From: Rothia kristinae NBRC 15354
GTDB taxonomy: Bacteria; Actinomycetota; Actinomycetes; Actinomycetales; Micrococcaceae
DNA: 64,000 bases
Direction of reading: 5' to 3'
NCBI RefSeq assembly: GCF_001570865.1
Contig: NZ_BCSM01000006.1
Span: 1 to 64,000 of the forward strand
Below are positions 50,945 through 62,693 of the stretch, piece after piece (position 1 is the first letter of the stretch; every line of letters starts with the position of its first letter). The translations under genes were made by a program, and so were the position numbers. The notes beneath the pieces are model-generated. The model had not been told where the DNA came from, ran no database searches, and worked only from the letters and a program-made list of their open reading frames with translations.

Positions 50945-51777
50945 GCCCGCTCCTCCTCGATGCTCTCCAGCCGGGCCGCGCGGGCCCGGCGTCCGTGGTT
51001 GCGGAACTCGGAGACGGCCTCGCGCGGGTCCTCGGTGCGCACCAGCGCCTCCCCCACCAGCACGACGTCGGCCCCGGCCGCGGCGTAGTCGGCGACCACC
51101 TCGGGGCCGGTCACCCCGGATTCGGCGACGATCAGGCGCCCCTCGGGGATCCGATCCGCCAGGGTCGCGAAGTGCGCAGGGTCGGTCTCCAGGGTCTTGA
51201 GGTTGCGGGTGTTGATCCCGATGATCTTCGCCCCGGTGGCCACGGCCCGGTCCACCTCCTCCTCGGTGTGGGCCTCCACGATCGCGTTCATGCCCAGCCG
51301 GTGGGTCAGCTCCAGGTACTCGCGCAGCTGTTCGTCATCCAGGATCGCCGCGATCAGCAGCACCAGGTCCGCGCCGTGGGCGCGAGCCTCCCAGATCATG
51401 TACGGGTCGATGACGAAGTCCTTGCGCAGCAGCGGGATGGAGACCTCCGCGCGCACCGCGTCCAGGTCCGCCAGGCGACCCTGGAAACGGCGGGACTCGG
51501 TGAGCACCGAGATCGCCGCAGCCCCGCCGGCCTCGTACTCGTGGGCCAGACGAGCCGGCTCCGGGATCTCGGCCAGGGCCCCCTTGGAGGGGCTGGCCCG
51601 CTTGACCTCCGCGATGATCTCGACGGTGGCGACGCCGGCGCCGCGCAGGGCGGCCAGGGCGTCGCGGGTCGGGGAGACGGAGGCGACCTTCTTGGCCAGC
51701 TCCTCGAGGCTGATCTCGGCCCGGCGGGCCTCCAGGTCCTCGCGGACTCCGGCGATGATCTCGTCCAGGACTGTCAT
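50941..51777 (-). CDS. trpC: indole-3-glycerol phosphate synthase
   Basis: Closes the indole ring from CdRP; 278 residues. Start is ATG 51777. Family motifs: [20 protein letters not shown] with catalytic lysine and ligand lysine, [71 protein letters not shown]-like [28 protein letters not shown] and [31 protein letters not shown]. Stop overlaps trpB. TrpD and TrpF are not in the window. A strong hairpin precedes it. Confidence 0.96.
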   Translation of the reverse strand: MTVLDEIIAGVREDLEARRAEISLEELAKKVASVSPTRDALAALRGAGVATVEIIAEVKRASPSKGALAEIPEPARLAHEYEAGGAAAISVLTESRRFQGRLADLDAVRAEVSIPLLRKDFVIDPYMIWEARAHGADLVLLIAAILDDEQLREYLELTHRLGMNAIVEAHTEEEVDRAVATGAKIIGINTRNLKTLETDPAHFATLADRIPEGRLIVAESGVTGPEVVADYAAAGADVVLVGEALVRTEDPREAVSEFRNHGRRARAARLESIEEERA

Positions 51778-51838
51778 GGGGGTGGTGCGTCGCTTTCGGA
51801 TCGGGTGCGGGGAACGGTGGGGAAGCCGTTAAGCCGAC

Positions 51839-51890
51839 AGCGCCCCTCTGGAGCCCCGGGCGCCGTGGTGGCGCGGGGTCAGGGGGCGCT
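51839..51890 (-). promoter_or_regulatory. stable hairpin before trpC
   Basis: Outer arms AGCGCCCCT and AGGGGGCGCT with an inner GC stem (GCCCCGGGCGCC with GGCGCGGGGT) lie between the HGxxPAAW gene and trpC, the only real gap after the start of the operon. No U-run follows. It could be an attenuator, a processing site or a partial terminator. Confidence 0.5.
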
Positions 51891-51910
51891 GCGGTGGGAA
51901 GACGATGGGG

Positions 51911-52174
51911 CTAGTCCTCGGCGGAGCGGGCCCGGGCGAGGGTGTGCTTGCCGTCCTTGCCGTAGCCCAGGGCCTTGAGCACGGCGGAGCCGCCCAGGCC
52001 CACGATCATGATGCCGAAGCCCACGCACATGCCCACCAGGTGGAAGGTGTCGAAGGCGACGGTGGCCACGATCAGCCCGATCGTGGTGACGATGACCAGG
52101 AACCAGGCGGCCACGGTGCTGCCGTGGCCCTCCACCGGCTCGGAGACCAGAACGTCGGGGTTGTCATAGGTCAC
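51911..52174 (-). CDS. HGxxPAAW-family small membrane protein
   Basis: An 87-residue protein from GTG 52174, with GAAGGAG eight bases before it. GHGSTVAAWFLVIVTTIGLIVATVAF carries a variant of the HGxxPAAW motif (HGSTVAAW) leading into the first membrane helix; a second helix follows (LVGMCVGFGIMIVGLGGSAVL) and then a charged tail. Proteins of this type are regularly found in the trp cluster of Micrococcales and related orders, but their role is not known. TAGACT on the minus strand at 52223-52228 suggests an internal promoter for this gene and trpCBA. Confidence 0.85.
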   Translation of the reverse strand: MTYDNPDVLVSEPVEGHGSTVAAWFLVIVTTIGLIVATVAFDTFHLVGMCVGFGIMIVGLGGSAVLKALGYGKDGKHTLARARSAED

Positions 52175-52222
52175 GGGAAGTGCTCCTTCTGCACCCAGGG
52201 TGCGATGCGTATGCTCCGACTC

Positions 52223-52228
52223 AGTCTA
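52223..52228 (-). promoter_or_regulatory. internal -10 box in the trp operon
   Basis: TAGACT on the minus strand, 49 bases upstream of the HGxxPAAW start and after the stop of the preceding gene. It would allow trpCBA-lgt to be transcribed apart from hisI-trpE. Confidence 0.4.
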
Positions 52229-52240
52229 GTGCATGCCGGT

Positions 52241-52897
52241 TCAGGCGGTGGGATCCTCGCCGCGGCTGAGCCGATCCCAGGCGTCGATGTCCCGCGCGTG
52301 CGGGGCCTGCTCGGGCGCCGGCGCCGTCTCCCGGGTCGCCGCGGCCCGCTGCTCCGGGCGTTCGAAGCGGCGCCCGGCCCCGCGCCAGGAGCGGGAGGCC
52401 CGCCACAGGACCACGGCCATGACGACGATGCCCACGGCGAAGACCAGGCACACCCACGGCCAGGGGTGCACCGTGTAATCCCCGCCCGCTCCGACCGCGC
52501 CGGTGCGCTGCCCGACGCTGGAGCGGGCGGCGCCCTCCGGGTCCAGGGGCACGCTCAGCGCCGCGAGCGCCGTGCCGATCCCGGCCAAGGCGATGACGGC
52601 GCAGATCACCGTGCGCAGCACGGGCCCGGCGATGCGCACCGTGAGCACCCCGGCCAGCGCGACCAGGGCGAGTGCGGAGACCGCGGGGGCCGCGGTGGTG
52701 CCGGGCACGTTGATGTCCTGGCGCTGGGCCAGCACGGTGTCCACCTGGGCGGTGACCCAGGTCGGCAGGGTCGCCGCGAAGGCCAGGGCCGGGACCAGGA
52801 GGTTGAGCAGGATTAGGCGGCCCGCCCCGCGGGTCCGGGGGGTCCGGGAGTCCTCCTCCCCCTCGATCGTGGGGGCCGGGGTCCGTGCTGCGCTCAC
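52241..52897 (-). CDS. Trp biosynthesis-associated membrane protein
   Basis: Membrane protein of 218 residues corresponding to the trp-operon-linked family of Actinobacteria. Start is GTG 52897, overlapping the trpE stop (GTGA). Four hydrophobic segments are visible: LILLNLLVPALAFAATLPTW, VSALALVALAGVLTV, VLRTVICAVIALAGIGTALAAL and WVCLVFAVGIVVMAVVLW. The extracytoplasmic loop with TWVTAQVDT is like other members. The function is unknown; conserved linkage suggests a role in tryptophan or precursor handling, which is inference. Confidence 0.88.
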   Translation of the reverse strand: MSAARTPAPTIEGEEDSRTPRTRGAGRLILLNLLVPALAFAATLPTWVTAQVDTVLAQRQDINVPGTTAAPAVSALALVALAGVLTVRIAGPVLRTVICAVIALAGIGTALAALSVPLDPEGAARSSVGQRTGAVGAGGDYTVHPWPWVCLVFAVGIVVMAVVLWRASRSWRGAGRRFERPEQRAAATRETAPAPEQAPHARDIDAWDRLSRGEDPTA

Positions 52898-54522
52898 GAG
52901 GCCGCCCCGTCCCGGGCGCTATCGACCGCGTCGGCCTTGGGGCCCGCCCCGTCGGCGTCGGCGTCCAGGGGCGTGAGGTCCCGGGCCGCGAGCACCGCCC
53001 GCAGCGGGGCGGCGGATTTCGCGACGGTCTCCGCGGCCTCGGATTCCAGCACGGAGTCGGCGACGATCCCGGCCCCGGCCTGCACCCAGGCGCGGCCCTT
53101 GCGCAGCACCGCGGTGCGGATGGCGATGGCCATGTCCATGTTCCCGGCGAAGTCGAAGTAGCCGACCACCCCGCCGTAGACCCCGCGCCGGTGCGGTTCG
53201 TACTCGTCGATGATCTGCAGGGCCCGGGGTTTGGGCGCCCCGGAGAGGGTGCCAGCCGGGAAGGTCGCGCGCAGCACATCGTAGGCCGTGGCCTCCTCCG
53301 CCATCTGCGCCTCCACGGTGGAGGAGATGTGCATGATGTGGCTGAACCGCTCGATGTCCATGAACTGGGTGACCGCCACCGTGCCGGGCCGGGCGATGCG
53401 GGAGAGGTCGTTGCGGGCCAGATCCACGAGCATGAGGTGCTCGGAGCGCTCCTTCTCGTCGGCCAGCAGCTCCTCGGCCAGCGCCAGATCCTCGGTGCGG
53501 TCGGCACCCCGGGGGCGGGACCCGGCGATGGGGTGGGTGGTGGCGGTGCGGCCGTGAACCGTGACCAGCGCCTCCGGGGAGGAGCCGACGATGTGGAAGG
53601 GCTCGGCGGCCTCGTCCTGCCCGGCGAAGGTGTACAGGTACATGTACGGGGAGGGGTTGGTGCGGCGCAGCGTCCGGTAGACCTCCAGCGGGGAGGCCTC
53701 GCACGGGGCCTCGAAGCGGCGGGAGAGGACCACCTGGAAGATCTCCCCGTCCCGGATGTCGTGCTTGGCCTGCACGATCGCGTTGAGGAACTGCTGGCGC
53801 TCCCAGCTCTCCTCGACGTCCTCGGCCAGGCCCCGCTCGGGTGCGGCGGCATCCGGCGGCACGGAGACGGTGGTCTGCGGCAGGGGCCGGGAGAGGTCGG
53901 CGAGCATCGCGTGCACGCGGGCGACGGCGTCGTCGTAGGCCCCGTCCACGCGGGCGTCCGTGCCGTCCCAGTTCACGGCGTTGGCCACCAGGGTCACGGT
54001 GCCGTCCCGGTGGTCGTGCACGGCGAGGTCCGAGACGAGATTCAGGGCGAACTCCGGCAGGCGCAGATCATCGGCCGGCGGGTGCGGCAGGTGCTCCCAG
54101 TGGCGCACCGCATCCCAGCCGAGGTAGCCGACCAGCCCGGAGGTCAGCGGCGGCACGTCCTCGAAGGGCTCGGTGTGCAGGATGCGCAGGGTCTCCCGGA
54201 TGGCCTCGACCGGGTCTCCGCCCTGCGGGGCGCCGGCGGGGGCGGTGCCCTGCCAGTGCGCGGCCCCGTCCTTGGCGGTCAGGGTGGCGCGGGAGCGCAC
54301 GCCGACGAAGGACCAGCGGGACCAGGAGGCGGATTCGTTCGCGGATTCCAGGAGGAAGGTGCCGGGTCCGGGCTCGCCGTCCCGGGCCACCAGGGCCCGG
54401 TACAGGCCGATGGGGGTCATCGCGTCGGCGACCACGGTGGCGCGCACGGGGATGACCCGGCGGGTGCGGGCCAGCTCCCGGAACTCCTCGCGGGTGGGTC
54501 GGATCTCGGGGGTGCGGGTCAT
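52894..54522 (-). CDS. trpE: anthranilate synthase component I
   Basis: Makes anthranilate from chorismate; 542 residues. Start is ATG 54522, overlapping the hisI stop (ATGA). The N-terminal domain includes [19 protein letters not shown], with the tryptophan feedback site of the LLES type. The catalytic domain holds [95 protein letters not shown] and [36 protein letters not shown]. The glutamine amidotransferase TrpG is not in the window. The conserved LLES motif suggests it is inhibited by tryptophan. Confidence 0.97.
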   Translation of the reverse strand: MTRTPEIRPTREEFRELARTRRVIPVRATVVADAMTPIGLYRALVARDGEPGPGTFLLESANESASWSRWSFVGVRSRATLTAKDGAAHWQGTAPAGAPQGGDPVEAIRETLRILHTEPFEDVPPLTSGLVGYLGWDAVRHWEHLPHPPADDLRLPEFALNLVSDLAVHDHRDGTVTLVANAVNWDGTDARVDGAYDDAVARVHAMLADLSRPLPQTTVSVPPDAAAPERGLAEDVEESWERQQFLNAIVQAKHDIRDGEIFQVVLSRRFEAPCEASPLEVYRTLRRTNPSPYMYLYTFAGQDEAAEPFHIVGSSPEALVTVHGRTATTHPIAGSRPRGADRTEDLALAEELLADEKERSEHLMLVDLARNDLSRIARPGTVAVTQFMDIERFSHIMHISSTVEAQMAEEATAYDVLRATFPAGTLSGAPKPRALQIIDEYEPHRRGVYGGVVGYFDFAGNMDMAIAIRTAVLRKGRAWVQAGAGIVADSVLESEAAETVAKSAAPLRAVLAARDLTPLDADADGAGPKADAVDSARDGAAS

Positions 54523-55025
54523 GGCCGGTCCTCCTTCGGCGGCTGACGGTCGGCGGCGGGTGCCGCGGGCTCTGCGGGTGCGGGCTGCTCCGGCGCGGGC
54601 TCGGCGGGGGTCTGCTGCGGGTCGCCGACGACGGCGGGCAGCGGGTCGGCGTCGAAGCAGGTGCGGGTGCCGGTGTGGCAGGCGGCGCCGATCTGCTCCA
54701 CGCGCACCAGCAGAGCGTCGCCGTCGCAGTCCAGGGCCACGGAGCGGACGTACTGGCAGTGCCCCGAGGTGTCCCCCTTGCGCCAGTAGGACTGGCGGGA
54801 GCGGGACCAGAAGGTGACCCGCCCGGTGGTCAGGGTGCGGCGCAGGGCCTCGGGGTCCATCCAGGCGAGCATGAGGACCTCGCCGGTGTCGTGCTGCTGG
54901 ATGATCGCGGCCACCAGGCCCTGTGGGTCCAGCTTCAGCCGCTCGCGGATCGTGGGGTCCAGGTCAGGCTCCGGCGCGGTGTCCTGCGCGGGCTGCTGAG
55001 CGAGGGTCTCGGGGGTGTTCATCAC
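54519..55025 (-). CDS. hisI: phosphoribosyl-AMP cyclohydrolase
   Basis: Opens the adenine ring of PR-AMP in histidine synthesis; 168 residues. Start is GTG 55025 (or ATG 55022 next to it); TACAGT lies six bases before the GTG, so the mRNA is probably leaderless. Core motifs: [53 protein letters not shown] and the metal-binding [26 protein letters not shown]. After that the C-terminus adds about 45 residues rich in Pro/Ala/Glu. It is the first gene of the hisI-trp run, and its stop overlaps trpE. Confidence 0.95.
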   Translation of the reverse strand: MMNTPETLAQQPAQDTAPEPDLDPTIRERLKLDPQGLVAAIIQQHDTGEVLMLAWMDPEALRRTLTTGRVTFWSRSRQSYWRKGDTSGHCQYVRSVALDCDGDALLVRVEQIGAACHTGTRTCFDADPLPAVVGDPQQTPAEPAPEQPAPAEPAAPAADRQPPKEDRP

Positions 55026-55112
55026 CCGGCCACTGTACCCGCCCCGCTCCCCCGCCCACCGTGGCGCGGGTTTCGGCGTGGGGCTGACCGGTGCAGGGCC
55101 CGGGCCTACCAT
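55026..55112. promoter_or_regulatory. divergent leaderless promoters of hisI-trp and the TIGR03085-type gene
   Basis: On the minus strand TACAGT (55032-55037) lies six bases before hisI GTG; on the plus strand TACCAT (55107-55112) lies six bases before ATG 55119. The 93-bp gap thus holds both promoters. With no leader, classical trp-leader-peptide attenuation at this end of the operon is excluded. Confidence 0.55.
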
Positions 55113-55118
55113 GGGGAG

Positions 55119-55790
55119 ATGACGATGATCACCGACGTGCGCACCAACCTCGCCGCCGTGCTCGAGGCCGCCGGGCCGGATCGACCCACCCTGTGCGAGG
55201 GCTGGCGGACCAGCGACCTGCTGGCCCACCTGCTGCTGCGCGAGACCCGCCCGGATGTCGCGGCCGGAATCGTGCTGCCGCCGCTGGCTTCGCGCACCGA
55301 GCGGCTGACCCGACGGCTCGGACAGCGTCTGGCTTCTCCGGAGGAGTACGCGCAGGGGCTGCGCCGCTTCGCGGAGGCGCGCACCCCGGCGCGGGCGATC
55401 GGGCGGGTGGATGCGGGGATGAACACCATCGAGTACCTGGTGCACCGCGAGGATGTGGTGCGCGGGCAGGAGGCGGGGCGGGCCGAGCTGGCCGCCCTGA
55501 CCCCGTTCCGTTCCGACGAGCAGGAGCTGATCTGGGGGAAGCTCGGCGGAGTCGGCCTGATCTCGGCCCTGCGCCACCCGGGCGGGCTGCGCCTGGTCGG
55601 CACGGACGCCGACGGCGAGCCGGTGTTCGGCGAGCGCGTGCTGCGCCGCCCGGCGCGCGAGTCCCTGCCGGGTCGGGCGGTGCAGGCGGTGGTGCGCGCC
55701 CCGGAGAAGGAGCCCGTGACGGTCACCGGCCGGCCCCTGGAGCTGCTGCTGCACCTGTTCGGCCGCAAGGCCGACGTCGAGCTGAGCTGA
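55119..55790 (+). CDS. TIGR03085-type DinB/maleylpyruvate isomerase-like protein
   Basis: Protein of 223 residues with the four-helix DinB-type fold of mycothiol-dependent enzymes. Start is ATG 55119, in leaderless position behind [22 protein letters not shown]-like [38 protein letters not shown] holds the first metal histidine; the [17 protein letters not shown] stretch carries the second histidine. These are the metal ligands expected in this group. Its substrate is unknown; mycothiol-linked detoxification is a reasonable guess from family. It is a single gene, convergent with hisF. Confidence 0.85.
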   Translation: MTMITDVRTNLAAVLEAAGPDRPTLCEGWRTSDLLAHLLLRETRPDVAAGIVLPPLASRTERLTRRLGQRLASPEEYAQGLRRFAEARTPARAIGRVDAGMNTIEYLVHREDVVRGQEAGRAELAALTPFRSDEQELIWGKLGGVGLISALRHPGGLRLVGTDADGEPVFGERVLRRPARESLPGRAVQAVVRAPEKEPVTVTGRPLELLLHLFGRKADVELS

Positions 55791-55807
55791 TCCCGGCGGG
55801 GTGGGGA

Positions 55808-56572
55808 TCAGCGGACCTCGTGCCCCGCGGCCCGCAGGGCGTCCTTGACCTCGGCGATCGCGTTCTCCGGGCCGAAGTGGAACACCGAGGCCGCCAGTAC
55901 CGCGTCGGCCCCGGCGTCCACGGCCGGCGGGAAGTCCGCGGGCTTGCCGGCTCCGCCGGAGGCGATCAGCGGCACGTCCACGACGGCGCGCACCGCGCGG
56001 ATCATCTCCAGGTCGAAGCCGTCCCGGGTGCCGTCGGCGTCCATCGAGTTCAGCAGGATCTCCCCGGCCCCGCGGGAGGCACCCTCCCGGGCCCAGTCCA
56101 CCGCGTCGATGCCGGTCAGGCGCCGCCCGCCGTGGGTGGTGATCTCGAAGCCCGAGGCCGTGTTCCCGGTGCGCTTGGCGTCCGCCGAGAGCACCAGCAC
56201 CTGATTGCCGAAGCGGCGGGCGATCTCATCGATGATCTCGGGTTCGCGCACGGCCGCGGAGTTCACGGAGCACTTATCCGCCCCGGCCCGCAGCAGCCGA
56301 TCCACGTCCGCCACGCCCCGGACTCCCCCGCCGACGGTCAGCGGGATGAACACCTGCTCGGCGGTGCGTCCGACGACCTCCCAGGTGGTCTCCCGGTTCC
56401 CGGAGGAGGCGGTCACATCCAGGAAGGTCAGCTCATCGGCCCCGGCCCGGTGGTAGCGGGCGGCCAGCTCCACGGGGTCCCCGGCGTCCACCAGGCCCTC
56501 GAAGTTCACTCCCTTGACCACCCGCCCGGCGTCCACGTCCAGGCAGGGGATCACACGCACGGCCAGCCCCAT
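55808..56572 (-). CDS. hisF: imidazole glycerol phosphate synthase cyclase subunit
   Basis: Forms imidazole glycerol phosphate and AICAR from PRFAR with ammonia from HisH; 254 residues, normal length. Start is ATG 56572. Catalytic Asp 11 is in [18 protein letters not shown] and the second catalytic aspartate in [19 protein letters not shown]. Phosphate-binding motifs [30 protein letters not shown] and [34 protein letters not shown] are intact. HisH and HisA lie elsewhere. It runs with hisG and hisE on the minus strand. Confidence 0.97.
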   Translation of the reverse strand: MGLAVRVIPCLDVDAGRVVKGVNFEGLVDAGDPVELAARYHRAGADELTFLDVTASSGNRETTWEVVGRTAEQVFIPLTVGGGVRGVADVDRLLRAGADKCSVNSAAVREPEIIDEIARRFGNQVLVLSADAKRTGNTASGFEITTHGGRRLTGIDAVDWAREGASRGAGEILLNSMDADGTRDGFDLEMIRAVRAVVDVPLIASGGAGKPADFPPAVDAGADAVLAASVFHFGPENAIAEVKDALRAAGHEVR

Positions 56573-56615
56573 CGGCTTCCTCCTCCTGTTCCGGTGTGTG
56601 CGGTGCGGCGTCCGG

Positions 56616-57461
56616 TCAAAGCCGGGCCGCGGCGATCGGGGAGACGAGGATGGCCCGCGCCCCGACCTCGTAGAGCCCGTCCATGATCCGGTTGGTCATG
56701 TTCTTGGGCACCATGGCCCGCACCGCGTACCAGCCCTCCCGCTGCAGCGGGGAGACGGTGGGCGCCTCCAGCCCGGGGGTCTGGGCGGTGGCGGCCTGCA
56801 GGTGCTCCTCGGCGACGTCGTAGTCCATCAGCACGTACTGCCGGGCCACCAGGACCCCGCGCAGCCGCCGGGAGAGCACCTGCAGGGCGTCCGTGTCCGG
56901 GGTGCCCGGGCGGCGGATCAGCACGGCCTCGGAGCGCATCACGGGATCGCCGAAGGGCTCCAGTCCGGCCGCGCGCATGGTGTTGCCGGTCTCCACGACG
57001 TCGGCGATCGCATCGGCCACGCCCAGCCGGATCGAGGACTCGATGGCCCCGTCCAGGCGCACCACCTCGGCCTCGATGCCGCGGGCCGTGAGGTGGTCGG
57101 TGACCAGCTTCTGGTAGCTGGTCGCGATGCGCTGACCCGCGAGGTCCTCCACGCTGGCGAAGGCCCCGCGGGGCCCGGCGAAGCGGAAGGTGGAGCGGGC
57201 GAAGTCCAGGGGCAGGGTCTCCTCCGCCCCGCCCGGGGAGTCCATCAGCAGGTCCCGCCCGGTGATCCCGACGTCCAGGGTCCCGGAGCCGACATACACG
57301 GCGATGTCCCGGGGCCGCAGGTAGAAGAACTCGACGTCGTTGGCCTCATCGGCGAGCACCAGCTCGCGGGAGTCCCGACGCTGGAGGTACCCGGCTTCGG
57401 TGAGCATGGTCTGGGCGGCCTGGGAGAGGGAGCCCTTGTTGGGCACGGCGATGCGCAGCAT
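56616..57461 (-). CDS. hisG: ATP phosphoribosyltransferase (long form)
   Basis: First and feedback-controlled step of histidine synthesis; 281 residues, the long HisG with a C-terminal regulatory domain, which needs no HisZ. Start is ATG 57461. Motifs: [24 protein letters not shown] at the N-terminus, [30 protein letters not shown], and the PRPP loop [29 protein letters not shown]. The regulatory domain (about 210-281) has [36 protein letters not shown], where histidine is expected to bind. It sits 30 bp behind hisE. Confidence 0.97.
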   Translation of the reverse strand: MLRIAVPNKGSLSQAAQTMLTEAGYLQRRDSRELVLADEANDVEFFYLRPRDIAVYVGSGTLDVGITGRDLLMDSPGGAEETLPLDFARSTFRFAGPRGAFASVEDLAGQRIATSYQKLVTDHLTARGIEAEVVRLDGAIESSIRLGVADAIADVVETGNTMRAAGLEPFGDPVMRSEAVLIRRPGTPDTDALQVLSRRLRGVLVARQYVLMDYDVAEEHLQAATAQTPGLEAPTVSPLQREGWYAVRAMVPKNMTNRIMDGLYEVGARAILVSPIAAARL

Positions 57462-57491
57462 CCGTGGGGTGTCCTTCCGGGAGGGGCGGGA

Positions 57492-57755
57492 TCAGAGGTA
57501 GCGGTAGACGTCGGCGGGGCTCAGCCCGCGCGCGATGAGCATGACCTGCAGATGGTAGATCAGCTGGGAGGCCTCCTCGGCCAGCTCCGCATCGGACTGG
57601 TACTCGGCGGCCAGCCACACCTCGGCGGCCTCCTCGACGATCTTCTTCCCGATGCCGTGCACCCCGGAGTCCAGCTCGGCGACGGTGCGGGAGCCCTCGG
57701 GGCGGGTGGCGGCCTTCTCGGCCAGTTCGGCGTAGAGCGTCTCGAAATCCTTCAC
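57492..57755 (-). CDS. hisE: phosphoribosyl-ATP diphosphatase
   Basis: Removes pyrophosphate from PR-ATP, the second histidine step; 87 residues, the usual length. Start is GTG 57755 ([21 protein letters not shown]). The MazG-like metal site is [55 protein letters not shown] lies eight bases before the start (57764-57769 minus strand), so the hisEGF unit probably has its own promoter right after the rib operon terminator. HisI is a separate protein here. Confidence 0.96.
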   Translation of the reverse strand: MKDFETLYAELAEKAATRPEGSRTVAELDSGVHGIGKKIVEEAAEVWLAAEYQSDAELAEEASQLIYHLQVMLIARGLSPADVYRYL

Positions 57756-57770
57756 GGTCCCCCAGCCTAC

Positions 57771-57797
57771 CGGCCCGCGCACCGGGTGCGCGGGCCG
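57771..57797 (-). terminator. terminator of the riboflavin operon
   Basis: A near-perfect palindrome: 13-bp arms CGGCCCGCGCACC and GGTGCGCGGGCCG with a single base between, directly followed by the -10 box of hisE. Confidence 0.75.
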
Positions 57798-57869
57798 CAG
57801 GCTGAAGCGTCTCACCCATCGGGCGGGGCCGGGACCCCTCCGGAGGGGCTGCGAGGGATCCGGGCGGGC

Positions 57870-60346
<2,477 letters not shown>

Positions 60347-60420
60347 GGGGTCCTCTCCGGCGCGTCGTCGGCGGCGCGCCCGTTCTCGAGGGGTGGGGGT
60401 CTCAGGTGGGTGAGGGGTGG

Positions 60421-61524
60421 TCAGGGCGCGGGCCGGGGCTGAGGTTCGCAGCGGGTGAGCACGTCGGGGCCGAGGATCTCGACGCCGCGCGCGGCGTCGG
60501 AGATGCCGGGTCCGGTGCGGTCGGTGCGCCAGCGCAGGGCCTCGCCCAGCCCGCCCACGCCCAGCGGGCCGATGGCGGGGGCGCCTTCCCCGAGGAGCAG
60601 GGGCGCGCGGTACCACCACAGCTCGTCCACGAGGTCCGCGGCGAGGAAGGCGGTGAGCAGGGTGGGCCCGCCTTCCAGCAGCACGTGCTCGACGCCGCGC
60701 TCGCGCAGCCGCCGCAGGGCCTCGACCGGGTCGCGGGTGTCCAGGCGCAGGGCTCCGCCGTCGCGGGTGAGGGCGGCGGTGTCCGGCAGGGTGCGGCGTC
60801 CCATGACCGCCCGCAGCGGCTGATGCGCCAGGGACGCGCCCGTCTCGTCCCGGGCAGTGAGCCGGGGGTCATCGGCCAGGGCGGTGCCGGTGCCCACCAG
60901 CACCGCGTCCACCCGGGCGCGCAGCCGGTGGGCGTGGGCGCGGGCCTCGGGCCCGGTGATCCACCGGCTGGTCCCATCGGCCGCGGCGACGAAGCCGTCG
61001 GCGGTGCTCGCGGTCTTGGCGGTCACGAAGGGACGGTCCTCGGCGCGGGCGCGGGTCCAGCGGTGGTTCAGCTCCCGCGCCTGCTCGGGCAGCACCCCGG
61101 TGATCACCTCGACGCCGGCCGCACACAGGCGGGCCGCTCCCCCGGCGCCGTCCCCGGTGGGATCCGGGGCGCCGATGATCACCCGGGTGACACCGGCGGC
61201 GAGGATCGCCTCGGTGCACGGGCCGGTGCGCCCGGTGTGATCGCACGGCTCCAGCGTCACGCACAGGGTCGCCCCGCGCGGGTCGGTTCCGGCGCGCCGA
61301 GCCGCGGCCAGCGCGTCCGGCTCGGCGTGGGCGGTGCCGGCCCCGCGGTGGTGGCCCACAGCCAGCACGGTGCCGTCCCGATCCGCGAGCACCGCCCCGA
61401 CCAGCGGATTGGCCCCACGAGGTCCGCGGGCGGCCTCGGCCAGGGCGAGGCCCATCAGCCGCTCCTCCGCGCTCGACCCGGACGATCGCCCGCTCCCGGC
61501 ACGGGCGTTCGGTGCCGGGCTCAT
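60421..61524 (-). CDS. ribD: bifunctional pyrimidine deaminase/reductase RibD
   Basis: Deaminates, then reduces, the first pyrimidine intermediate of riboflavin synthesis; 367 residues. Start is ATG 61524, overlapping the ribM stop (ATGA). The deaminase domain (about 18-150) has the zinc site: GTAHAEPDAL and VTLEPCDHTGRTGPCTEAIL. The reductase domain (about 160-367) begins at RPFVTAKTASTADGFVAAADGTSRWITGPEARAHAHRLRARVDAVLVGTGTALADDPRLTAR and holds VLLEGGPTLLTAFL. Both parts look complete. Second gene of the operon after the riboswitch. Confidence 0.96.
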   Translation of the reverse strand: MSPAPNARAGSGRSSGSSAEERLMGLALAEAARGPRGANPLVGAVLADRDGTVLAVGHHRGAGTAHAEPDALAAARRAGTDPRGATLCVTLEPCDHTGRTGPCTEAILAAGVTRVIIGAPDPTGDGAGGAARLCAAGVEVITGVLPEQARELNHRWTRARAEDRPFVTAKTASTADGFVAAADGTSRWITGPEARAHAHRLRARVDAVLVGTGTALADDPRLTARDETGASLAHQPLRAVMGRRTLPDTAALTRDGGALRLDTRDPVEALRRLRERGVEHVLLEGGPTLLTAFLAADLVDELWWYRAPLLLGEGAPAIGPLGVGGLGEALRWRTDRTGPGISDAARGVEILGPDVLTRCEPQPRPAP

Positions 61525-62258
61525 CGGCGCTCGGTGGAGGACTCGGCGGGGGTCTCGGCTGCGCCGCCGGCCACCTCCACGGTGGGGTCCGGGAAGCGGG
61601 TCTCAACTCGCACCCGGTCTGCACGACGTCGGGTGCGCCACCAGACGAAGAAGCCGGTGAGGGTGAAGCAGCCGTAGAAGAGGTACATCAGCCCGGAGGC
61701 GTAGTACCCGGCGGAGAACAGCAGGGGCACCCCGACCACGTCCACGGCCACCCAGATCAGCCAGAACTCCACCCAGCCGCGGGCCATGCCCCAGGTGGCC
61801 AGCAGGGAGCCGACGAAGATCCAGGCGTCGGACCAGACCGGCTCGTAGGAGCCCAGGGCCCGGAACACCGGGGTCAGGGCGGCGGTGCCGCCGAAGAGCA
61901 GGACCACCAGCAGCACCCGCTCCCGGGTGCTGGCCCAGCGCGGGGTGACGGCGGCGCCGTCCTGCCCGCGGGCTGCCCGCCACTGCCACCAGCCATAGAC
62001 GGAGACGATGATGAACATGACCTGGCGCCCGGCCTGGCCGAGGATGTTCACGGGATTCGGGGAGCCGAACACGGCGCCGAGGAACACCGTGAACAGCAGC
62101 AGGTTGCCGATGATGCCCACCGGCCAGGCCCAGACCTTCCGGCGCATGCCGCCCAGGGCCGAGGCCAGGCCGAAGAGGTTGCCGATCACTTCGCGCCACA
62201 GGATGAACCCACCGCCGATGGTGAGCTGGGCGTCGAAGAGCCACCGCAGGAAGTCCAT
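61521..62258 (-). CDS. ribM: riboflavin transporter RibM (PnuC family)
   Basis: PnuC-family membrane transporter of 245 residues. Start is ATG 62258 with AAGGAGAG about six bases upstream. Seven hydrophobic segments are expected; visible features are FILWREVIGNLFGLASALGGMRRKVWAWPVGIIGNLLLF and QVMFIIVSVYGWWQWRAARG, the family WxxW region, then a second half with WGMARGWVEFWLIWVAVDVVGVPLLF and LMYLFYGCFTLTGFFVWWRTRR. PnuC proteins import nicotinamide riboside, but the branch in actinobacterial rib operons (RibM) takes up riboflavin. Being the first gene behind an FMN riboswitch and overlapping ribD, riboflavin is the likely substrate here. Confidence 0.88.
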   Translation of the reverse strand: MDFLRWLFDAQLTIGGGFILWREVIGNLFGLASALGGMRRKVWAWPVGIIGNLLLFTVFLGAVFGSPNPVNILGQAGRQVMFIIVSVYGWWQWRAARGQDGAAVTPRWASTRERVLLVVLLFGGTAALTPVFRALGSYEPVWSDAWIFVGSLLATWGMARGWVEFWLIWVAVDVVGVPLLFSAGYYASGLMYLFYGCFTLTGFFVWWRTRRRADRVRVETRFPDPTVEVAGGAAETPAESSTERR

Positions 62259-62407
62259 GTTCTCTCCTTCTCGAGGACCGCGGAGGCCCCGGGGAGAACA
62301 CACGCGCGCCGAGCTGGCGGGTCTTGCGCCGGGTGCGTCGGCGGACGCCCCTGGACGGGACGACGGCGACACCCCGCGCGCACCCCGTTCAACGGGTCGC
62401 GGTGGGC

Positions 62408-62545
62408 TCGTGCACCTTCATCCAGACTGTGACTGTCGGTTCCGGAATTCCACCGGATCGGTCGGGATGGCCCCTGATCTCAGGGCCGTCCCGGTTCGCG
62501 GACTCTACCGCCGGTTCGGAGTTTCACCGACCCCCGGAGCACGAT
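62408..62545 (-). ncRNA. FMN riboswitch (RFN element)
   Basis: The minus strand carries the conserved six-helix aptamer: 5' GTGCTCCGGGGGTCGGTGAA, CCGAACCGGCGGTAGAGTCC, then ATCCGGTGGAATTCCGGAACC, GACAGTCACAGTCTGGATG, closing with AAGGTGCACG. It lies about 150 bases before ribM; the GC-rich stretch between could form the expression platform. High FMN is expected to switch off the rib operon. A CATAGT -10-like box lies upstream near 62558-62563. Confidence 0.95.
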
Positions 62546-62693
62546 TGCGCCACCCACTATGCCACACCCTCCCGAAAGGCGTGCCGCAGGCCACGATGCG
62601 GCATCATCCGCGGACACCCGAGGAAACAATCCGTCGCACCGCACCGTTGCACCCAAGAGACCGCCACCTCACCGTCGATCCCGAGGAGCATCC

